Part shown: positions 56,775 to 62,737 of the stretch, piece by piece | How the letters are laid out: every line of letters begins with the position of its first letter | Numbering within the stretch: the first letter of the stretch is position 1 | From: an aff. Roholtiella sp. LEGE 12411 | Lineage (GTDB): Bacteria > Cyanobacteriota > Cyanobacteriia > Cyanobacteriales > Nostocaceae | DNA length: 62,737 bases | Assembly: GCF_015206995.1 (NCBI RefSeq) | Contig: NZ_JADEXR010000020.1 | Location: 1 to 62,737 of the forward strand | Reading direction: 5' to 3' | Notes under the pieces: generated by a model | Seen by the model: only the letters and a program-made list of their open reading frames with translations | Databases searched by the model: none | Told to the model about the DNA's origin: nothing | Program-made: the position numbers and the translations under genes

Positions 56775-56872
56775 GAGGATTTGGCTTGATTTATTGTTCC
56801 CAACTCTGTTTAGATTATTCACACTTTAGATAAATGTTATAGCCATTACCCAGGAGCCGTTTACAAGTCATT

Positions 56873-57346
56873 ATGGATTTAGAAGCACAAATTCAATTGC
56901 TGATTGACAATGCACCCCATGATGGTGTTACACCACAACTTATCGCAGCAATCGCCCCTGCGCTCAGCGCGATCGCTCAAAAGTTACGCTATCCCCAGTA
57001 CTATATTCTTCAAAGCTTGAAGGAAGATTGGGTTCTAACTACATTGAGTAACCGTGCAAATCCAAAATTGGAAAAGCGCGTGATTTATGCTTTTCCTACC
57101 TTACAGGATGTCTCACTAATCTCCTCTGCTGGGCTTGACCCTCAACTAATAGCTACAGCCATTCCTGTTGTTAATATTTTGTTCCAGTTAATGGCATTAG
57201 AACCCGTAGACAGCATAGTTTTTTTTGAAACTCCTGGTACTACTACCAATGCGATTGAAGTACCACGAACTGACCTGCAAAATCTTGTTCAACAAAAGCT
57301 GCAACAAAATAAATCACAGAAAAGCATACCCCCTGATATCGCTTAA
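56873..57346 (+). CDS. Conserved-looking hypothetical protein divergent from hetZ
   Basis: 157 aa, soluble, mostly helical: DLEAQIQLLIDNAPHDGVTPQLIAAIAPALSAIAQ, then a beta segment (VIYAFPTLQDVSLIS) and a hydrophobic loop. I recognise no named domain; character suggests a cyanobacterial conserved protein. Shares a 206-bp divergent promoter region with hetZ. Confidence 0.7.
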   Translation: MDLEAQIQLLIDNAPHDGVTPQLIAAIAPALSAIAQKLRYPQYYILQSLKEDWVLTTLSNRANPKLEKRVIYAFPTLQDVSLISSAGLDPQLIATAIPVVNILFQLMALEPVDSIVFFETPGTTTNAIEVPRTDLQNLVQQKLQQNKSQKSIPPDIA

Positions 57347-57409
57347 GTTGATAACTAGGGACTGGGAAGTTGGATACTGGGAAAACTGCTTCCTAATCTT
57401 TAATTCCCC

Positions 57410-57445
57410 TTCGGGTTCGCAGTCATCTGCGGAGTAAACCCTCCT
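57410..57445. repeat. Short GC-rich dispersed repeat
   Basis: TTCGGGTTCGCAGTCATCTG-type block with CGCAG/CTGCG arms, followed by AAACCCTCC, which also appears at ~264-271. Non-coding spacer between the hypothetical gene and sds. Confidence 0.45.
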
Positions 57446-57479
57446 ACAGCGCTGTCTAAGCAGTGCCCAGCCCTAGTTC

Positions 57480-58451
57480 CTAATAGAGCCGACTAAGATT
57501 ATATTCGGCTATGTTAACCAATGCCTGGTGAGATTCTGAGGGTGGGAGAGCCACAAGATGCTCAGTTGCTAACTTAGCATGGTGAGCAGCTAATTCTTGC
57601 GATCGCTGTATACCTTGACTATCTTGAATCAGTTCCAGCGCCTGCTCTAAATCACCTTCTTGGGCAAACTGTCGCTCAATTAGCGCTTCTAAGTGGGGTT
57701 TTTCCTCTAAAGCAAATAAAACTGGTGCAGTCAAATGACCACTTTTGAGATCCGATCCCACTGGTTTACCCAATGCATCCGTTGTACTAGTGAAATCTAA
57801 AATATCATCCACAAGCTGAAAAGCTAGACCAAGATGACGCCCGTAGTTATACAAATGATCAGCTGTTTCTGGAGAAACTTCACCCAGTAACCCAGCTGCT
57901 TTAGAACTGTTGGCAATTAACGAGGCAGTTTTGTAATAGCTCTTTTCGAGGTAAGACTCAATTGAGATCTCAGTATTAAAGCGACTCAGTCCCTGCTGGA
58001 TTTCCCCAGATGCCATATCCATAATCACTTCCGAAAGTAGTTTCACCACCTCCAGATTTTCCAAATTAGCTAAGTACCAAGATGATTGAGCAAAGAGAAA
58101 ATCTCCGGCTAGTATGGCAATGCGGTTCCCAACCAAACTATGAATAGTAGGAACACCACGTCGCATATTTGACTCGTCCACTACATCGTCGTGTACCAAG
58201 CTAGCTGTGTGAATCATTTCCGTAATTTCTGCTAGGCGTCGGTGACGCGGTGTAATGTCTTGTTCTAACATGATCGCCCGCGATACCAGCAAGACAATTG
58301 CTGGTCTGATGCGTTTCCCCCCAGCCCCGAATAAATGTTCGGCTGCTGCACAGAGGATGGGGTGACGATTTCCAACTAGCTGTTTTAGGTTATCTGCTAG
58401 TATTCGCAAGTCTGCTTCCACAGGGGTAAACAGGGAGGTGGCTGGGGTCAT
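57480..58451 (-). CDS. sds: Solanesyl (polyprenyl) diphosphate synthase
   Basis: 323 aa. Trans-prenyltransferase building the plastoquinone side chain. First Asp-rich motif DDVVDESNMRRG (~res 89-100), second DDILD (~res 217-221), GAGGKRIRP and GEIQQG are all intact. Long-chain product expected from the small residues before the first motif and the family. ATG 58451. Confidence 0.94.
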   Translation of the reverse strand: MTPATSLFTPVEADLRILADNLKQLVGNRHPILCAAAEHLFGAGGKRIRPAIVLLVSRAIMLEQDITPRHRRLAEITEMIHTASLVHDDVVDESNMRRGVPTIHSLVGNRIAILAGDFLFAQSSWYLANLENLEVVKLLSEVIMDMASGEIQQGLSRFNTEISIESYLEKSYYKTASLIANSSKAAGLLGEVSPETADHLYNYGRHLGLAFQLVDDILDFTSTTDALGKPVGSDLKSGHLTAPVLFALEEKPHLEALIERQFAQEGDLEQALELIQDSQGIQRSQELAAHHAKLATEHLVALPPSESHQALVNIAEYNLSRLY

Positions 58452-59710
58452 GAATGGGCGGACTCTGGCTTAGGTTACGAAAGTTTACATATCCTACACT
58501 CATTTTAAGATAACCCTGTGCCAGCGCAAAGTTTTCATCAAGAATCCTACACTTATTACCCTTCAAGACTCTTGAGAACTGTATGTCAGAGTGCCTGTTG
58601 CTCGCAACAAGAACTTTCTTGTGCATTTTTCCTGTTTATGATTTGCTATCTCACACTGATTAGCCTTTAAATAAATGCATGTAAGCATTACCTCTAAAGT
58701 AGTAATGTGAATTTTTGATAATTTTCACAAGCTAATATTTTTATAGTTATGTCAATAAGTAATTATGCTCTATTTTCTTTCAGATAAGTCTCTTAGGTAT
58801 TGAACTAATCTCAAATACCAATTTTCCATATACTGATACGTGGTTTGCTTAAAATTATGTTACGTATTTTTACATGTATGTACATTTTCTGACACGGACG
58901 TGATTTAAGTAGAGCAATATTACTTATTGACAAAGTCCGTTTTTGCTTAAAATTATTATAAATTTGATAAGATTTAGTTTATCCAAGCTTGAAGTCCAGT
59001 CATCTAAAAAATTTGAAATTTAGCAAACAAGTAGACTCAAAAGTCAGAGTCGTTGTGTTACGCTAAAATCTAGGGATTTTAAATTTATTCAGATATTCAC
59101 TCCCTAAAAGTAAATCACCTACAGATGATTTTACTAAGTGGTGTTGTGAGTTTAAAATAACTCGTCGTTGGTTAAATCAAAGAAATTATTTCTCTGATTA
59201 AATCTAATGCACATGAAACTCCTAGGTAGGAGCTACACAACAATGTCTTTATAGAAAACCCTTCGAGTATGTTCTGTTTGGCATACTTAACGTGGCTTGT
59301 TTCTCCGTATGGGTACAAGAGCACCTTTGGTTAACCTAGTCGCCTACAGAAGAGCCAGCATGATTTTGGGGTTTATCTCATGTGTGGCTGGCGTTATAAA
59401 CGTCTTCAGCGCATTTTGAGTGCAAGCGTTGTTCTTACCATAGTAGTGCTTACGAAAATAATGCAGACCAGCTAGACTGCTGAGGAGTGTAGTTATAAAT
59501 CGTCAGTTGGCAATTTATAACTGCTTTAGGATATATGGTCTGCGAAAAACTAAATTCAACTGTAAATTCATTGACCGAAGAAAACTAGATTTCTACGGAA
59601 AATTTTGACATAGCAAATTACAGCTATCAAGAATGGACTTGGTTGGCTAGAGCTTTGCTGATTTTATTTATTATTTTTCATATTCATTTGACAAAAGTGC
59701 TGGGAGAACA
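58452..59710. other. 1.26-kb region with no established gene
   Basis: AT-rich left half; the right half (59150-59600) is more balanced and contains one candidate small ORF (59309-59419). No hairpin with T-run, no CRISPR, no IS end seen. Could hold a regulatory RNA; I cannot identify one. Confidence 0.4.
59309..59419 (+). CDS. Candidate 36-residue membrane microprotein
   Basis: ATG 59309 to TGA 59419. Product begins MGTRAPLVNLVAYRRAS and continues into a hydrophobic helix (MILGFISCVAGVINVFSAF). Charge distribution fits a single-pass peptide, but no good ribosome site precedes it. Speculative. Confidence 0.25.
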   Translation: MGTRAPLVNLVAYRRASMILGFISCVAGVINVFSAF

Positions 59711-59905
59711 ATGATTTATGGAAGTATGTCTATGATGATTTTTATTTTAGCAGCTGGATATTTGTTTACAGTTTACCTATTATTAGCACTGGCAAAGCGA
59801 ACGGTTAAAAAAACCATTCCTGCAAGTGTGCCTTCATTTACCATAGGTAAGCATGAGAGACCAGTAAGGACAACAACGGTGACTGAAGCAGTCAATAGTC
59901 AATAG
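59711..59905 (+). CDS. Small single-pass membrane protein, unknown
   Basis: 64 aa. One membrane helix (~res 7-29, MMIFILAAGYLFTVYLLLALA), then a basic cytoplasmic tail. GGGAG 5 bp before ATG 59711 supports translation. The last residues (EAVNSQ) come from TCAATAG heptamers. Between sds and murI. Confidence 0.55.
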   Translation: MIYGSMSMMIFILAAGYLFTVYLLLALAKRTVKKTIPASVPSFTIGKHERPVRTTTVTEAVNSQ

Positions 59906-59964
59906 TCCAGAGTCTAAATTTTGCTCTTAACTTTGACTAATGCCAATTATCCAACATGATCTTC

Positions 59965-60828
59965 TTAGATTTGGAAAACTGCGGGATCTGTGAAGCAAAC
60001 CTCTTCAACCATTGGCGTATACCCTAGCCATTTTACTCCTGATTGGGCAAATTGTTGCGGACAACCGCTGACAGCGAAGCGAGTTGGTAATGGTAGGTGG
60101 GTATTCTTTAAGCCTAATAAGTCTAACTCTTGGGTACAAGCTGCCACAACATGGACAGCTGGGTCAACCAGCGTTATATGAGATGGGAGGAGCGATCGCA
60201 GTACTGGTGCAAGATGGGGATAATGGGTACAACCGTGGACTAAAGTGTCAATTTCCTGTTGCAGTAAAGGCTCTAGATAGCCTCGCGCTACTTCAGTAGT
60301 GTAGGGGTCGTGAATGCGGTTTTGCTCAATCAGTGGCACAAATTCTGGACAGCCAACTTGCCAGACTTGGACATTAGGATCAATTTCGAGAATAGCTTGC
60401 CGATAGGCATTACTCTTGGCAGTAGCTGGAGTCGCAATTACACCAATACGCTTTCCTTGTTGCACCGCTGCCCTTGCCCCAGGTAAAATCACTCCCAAAA
60501 TGGGTATGCTAAATTCCTGACGCACAGTTTCTAGCGCGAGGGCAGAACTAGTGTTACAAGCCATAATCACCATTTTTACCCGTTGCTGTTGCAGCCAGGT
60601 GAGGATTTCACGCGCAAACTGTAAAATTTCTGCTTGTGAACGAATACCATAAGGAAGTCGAGCCGTATCACCAAAGTAAACAATTGATTCATTGGGGAGT
60701 TGCCTATATACTTGCCGCAGTACTGTAAGACCGCCCACACCACTATCAAAGATGCCAATTGGGGCACGTTGGGGTTCTTGCTCAGAAAAATCGTAAAGAT
60801 TCCCTTCAAGGATGGAAGATGAATACAC
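59965..60828 (-). CDS. murI: Glutamate racemase
   Basis: 287 aa. Makes D-glutamate for peptidoglycan. Catalytic cysteines in MACNTSSAL and HGCTHYPHL, substrate motif IGIFDSGVGGLTVLR and DTARLPYG are intact. The frame begins at GTG 60828 with no ATG between it and the conserved start. It follows the amidase gene by 131 bp on the same strand. Confidence 0.96.
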   Translation of the reverse strand: MYSSSILEGNLYDFSEQEPQRAPIGIFDSGVGGLTVLRQVYRQLPNESIVYFGDTARLPYGIRSQAEILQFAREILTWLQQQRVKMVIMACNTSSALALETVRQEFSIPILGVILPGARAAVQQGKRIGVIATPATAKSNAYRQAILEIDPNVQVWQVGCPEFVPLIEQNRIHDPYTTEVARGYLEPLLQQEIDTLVHGCTHYPHLAPVLRSLLPSHITLVDPAVHVVAACTQELDLLGLKNTHLPLPTRFAVSGCPQQFAQSGVKWLGYTPMVEEVCFTDPAVFQI

Positions 60829-60959
60829 AGGCAGATGTTGATTTAGGTTTTTGGATTTAAAATATAGAACTTAGCAGAAAATTTACCACTTAACCACTAA
60901 ATACTACACACAAAAGAAGTCTAGATACTACCTCTTGAATTAGCTAGTTATACTACATT

Positions 60960-62737
60960 TTACCTTTGTTGTAAGTATTTCAGGACGCCACGAGCGATCG
61001 CCTCTGCCATGCGATTTTGATACTCTGCTGTTCCTAATCTGGGATTATCCTCCCGACCGGACATATAACCTGTTTCCACTAAAATTGAGGGCATAGAGCT
61101 TTTCCTGAGAACGTAGAATCGGGCTTTACGCGTTCCCCTATCTTTGATGGTATCGATATTCTGGAGAATAGATTTGCGAACTACTTCAGCCAAAGCATAA
61201 CCACTGTCGTAATAATAAACTTCTAATCCATTCACATCTGGACGACCATCAACCGAATTAGCATGAACGCTGACAAATACAGTCGCGTTAACTCGCTCGG
61301 CGATGTCTACCCGTCCCTGAAGTTCTACAAAGAAGTCAGCATCCCGTGTTAATACTGCTTGCACACCATTTTGCTCTAAGATTGCTGCTATTCTTCTGCC
61401 TATTGGCAGGACTACATCCTTTTCTAGCAGTCCGCTTAGATCAGGAGCTCCAGAGTCCTTACCGCCATGTCCGGGGTCAATAACTACTAACAATTTCCCT
61501 CTGGGAACTGAGGGACGCGGCTGCTGTGATCTTGGCTGAGGATTATCTGTAGGTTCTGGGAATGGTTCCTGGTTTAATGATGGCAGGGGTGGTAAAGCAA
61601 GGGTCGGTGTGACCCCCCGAGAGCTTTGTAATTGTAGAGCCAAAAGCTGGTCACTAACCTGGTTAAGTTCACCAATTTGCACTCCAGCAGCAGGTTGGAC
61701 TAAAACAATCACAGTATCAGGTTGTTGTGATTGTAAGCGTACGCGCAGGATAGGGCTATTAGCATTAAAAGCAGGGCCTGTGACTTTGGAAGCTAACTTA
61801 GCATTAGGAATAGTAATGCGGAACAAACCAGAGCTTCTATCCCACCCTCCTCTAGCAGATAAAGTTTGGTCGCCTCTAATTAGTAGTTGTGTACCATTAC
61901 CAGCGAGTTCCACAGACTGAATCGTAGCAGGTGAACTGGTAGTAGTTGGTAGGGAGCGTGGACTATTACCTCCAGGCAATTGAGAAACACTACGACTAGG
62001 TATAATCACGAAACCACCAATACTGCTCTTAGTTGCCCGCCAGTCAGGACTATTTTTGTCCACCTGCAACGTCATGCGAACAACAGGTGGTCTTGTTTGC
62101 TGTTGAGTGAATTGGATGCTACTGACACCATAGCGATTAATCGACACATCTTCCTGCCCTAAACTTGGTGATAAAGATGCGCCAGCAATATCTATGTTAA
62201 TTACTCTTTGATCATCGCTGCGATTTACCCGAATCTGAGGATTACCACCACTGGTGCGGATAAAAAAACCATCGCCTGTGATTCGCAAGTTCTCAACTTG
62301 AGTCACGCCTGCTACTGCAGTGTTGACTGTTCCCTTGTTGGGTGCGTTCAGAACAGGATCTGTCACGACATTATAAATATTTCTTGGAGAGAACAAGGGC
62401 GTAGATATCTTTGGGGGAGGTACTGTAGCTGGCACTTCTGTTTGCTGACCTCCAATATCCATTGATGAGACTACCTCTTCAACTTTGGGCGTGGGTAATT
62501 GCACCGTCCACCGACTACCAGTATTTCCGATAAATTGCACTCGTTTGGGGTCTAGAGTATAACCGGGAGTGAGTTCGACAACTATACGCGTTGTTTGTTG
62601 GTCAAATTGCCCAACACGGATAGAGCGAATTGCACCCCCGACTTGTTGGGTTAGCTGCTCCCGCCCAAATGTGGTTTCTGGCAAATCAATTACCAGACGA
62701 GTCGGGTTGAATACTAATTGCGCTTTGGGTTGAACAG
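60960..62737 (-). CDS. amiC: AMIN-domain N-acetylmuramoyl-L-alanine amidase, AmiC-type (partial)
   Basis: The gene is cut at the right edge: sequence up to 62737 stays in frame (LVFNPTRLVIDLPETTFG), so the start lies outside. Visible: AMIN domains that bind peptidoglycan (~first 100 and ~120-290 residues), a Pro/Gln-rich linker, then Amidase_3 with zinc ligands H (PGHGGKDSG), E (LLEKDV), H (VSVHANS) and catalytic E (VETGYMSG). In Anabaena/Nostoc AmiC-type amidases beside murI cut septal peptidoglycan to make nanopores for cell-cell communication. Predicted secreted; signal peptide not in view. Confidence 0.92.
   Translation of the reverse strand, partial: VQPKAQLVFNPTRLVIDLPETTFGREQLTQQVGGAIRSIRVGQFDQQTTRIVVELTPGYTLDPKRVQFIGNTGSRWTVQLPTPKVEEVVSSMDIGGQQTEVPATVPPPKISTPLFSPRNIYNVVTDPVLNAPNKGTVNTAVAGVTQVENLRITGDGFFIRTSGGNPQIRVNRSDDQRVINIDIAGASLSPSLGQEDVSINRYGVSSIQFTQQQTRPPVVRMTLQVDKNSPDWRATKSSIGGFVIIPSRSVSQLPGGNSPRSLPTTTSSPATIQSVELAGNGTQLLIRGDQTLSARGGWDRSSGLFRITIPNAKLASKVTGPAFNANSPILRVRLQSQQPDTVIVLVQPAAGVQIGELNQVSDQLLALQLQSSRGVTPTLALPPLPSLNQEPFPEPTDNPQPRSQQPRPSVPRGKLLVVIDPGHGGKDSGAPDLSGLLEKDVVLPIGRRIAAILEQNGVQAVLTRDADFFVELQGRVDIAERVNATVFVSVHANSVDGRPDVNGLEVYYYDSGYALAEVVRKSILQNIDTIKDRGTRKARFYVLRKSSMPSILVETGYMSGREDNPRLGTAEYQNRMAEAIARGVLKYLQQR

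Noticed and set aside
56667-56872. HetR-type palindrome upstream of hetZ
   Set aside because: No GGGGTCTAACCCC-like site found in this spacer on reading.
59480-59500. CTCCTCA-like motif resembling the Yfr1 small RNA core
   Set aside because: The minus-strand match (CACTCCTCAG) lacks the full Yfr1 core and flanking stems.

Overview
The window is chromosomal DNA of a filamentous, heterocyst-forming cyanobacterium (order Nostocales). The evidence is a hetZ-patU heterocyst operon, a psaF-psaJ-psaL photosystem I cluster, a Mo-nitrogenase C-terminal-domain protein, a Tic22 homologue, two PEP-CTERM proteins, very frequent GCGATCGC (HIP1) octamers, and many heptanucleotide tandem repeats (STRR type) at gene ends. 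The genus cannot be fixed from sequence alone. Most of the window is core genome; I see no prophage, plasmid module, CRISPR array or intact insertion sequence.

Layout. 0.3-11.7 kb: a [2Fe-2S] thioredoxin-like ferredoxin, a His-type Dps, carB, a group 2 sigma factor, a DUF760 protein, MutT, a CBS-pair protein, an NblB-like HEAT protein and a LEVG-type PEP-CTERM protein. 12-15.6 kb: a DUF456 membrane protein, a Mo-nitro_C protein, a cupin, a creatininase-family hydrolase and tRNA-Phe. 15.7-21 kb: a zinc island in which znuA-znuC and znuB (minus strand) are split by a plus-strand SmtB/ArsR regulator. A good Zur-box candidate lies between znuA and a divergent SLH/OprB porin. 21-31 kb: a second PEP-CTERM protein, NFACT/RqcH-like protein, an RRM protein, a TPR-M48 pseudo-protease, prfC and DUF4870. 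31-38.8 kb: hemB, an antitoxin/PIN toxin pair, an HTH plus AT-hook protein, pdhB and secD-secF. 38.9-46.9 kb: two GNAT proteins, a histidine kinase with a degraded ATPase domain, tsaC, prmC, Tic22, tRNA-Pro, an ACT-like protein and an alpha/beta hydrolase. 46.9-51.2 kb: tsaD, psaF-psaJ-psaL, gmk and remA. 51.4-62.7 kb: an epimerase remnant, a 179-bp MITE, a transglutaminase-like protein without its catalytic residues, patU-hetZ, sds, small membrane ORFs, murI and an AMIN/Amidase_3 cell-wall amidase cut by the right edge.

How genes work together. znuABC, SmtB and the porin form a probable zinc-uptake and zinc-sensing unit. tsaC and tsaD catalyse two steps of tRNA t6A synthesis. prfC, prmC and the NFACT protein concern translation termination and rescue. 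murI and the AmiC-like amidase are cell-wall genes next to sds and hetZ, an arrangement I recall from Anabaena/Nostoc, where such amidases drill septal nanopores. psaF-J-L in this order is known to accompany tetrameric photosystem I.

No single obviously new system stands out. The most unusual signals are three proteins with clean loss of catalytic motifs (M48, transglutaminase, histidine kinase), STRR-type repeats inserted in frame inside carB and znuC, a 24-codon leader ORF fused to a terminator-like hairpin before pdhB, and a regulator with paired direct repeats upstream. All calls are from reading the sequence; no database search was run.
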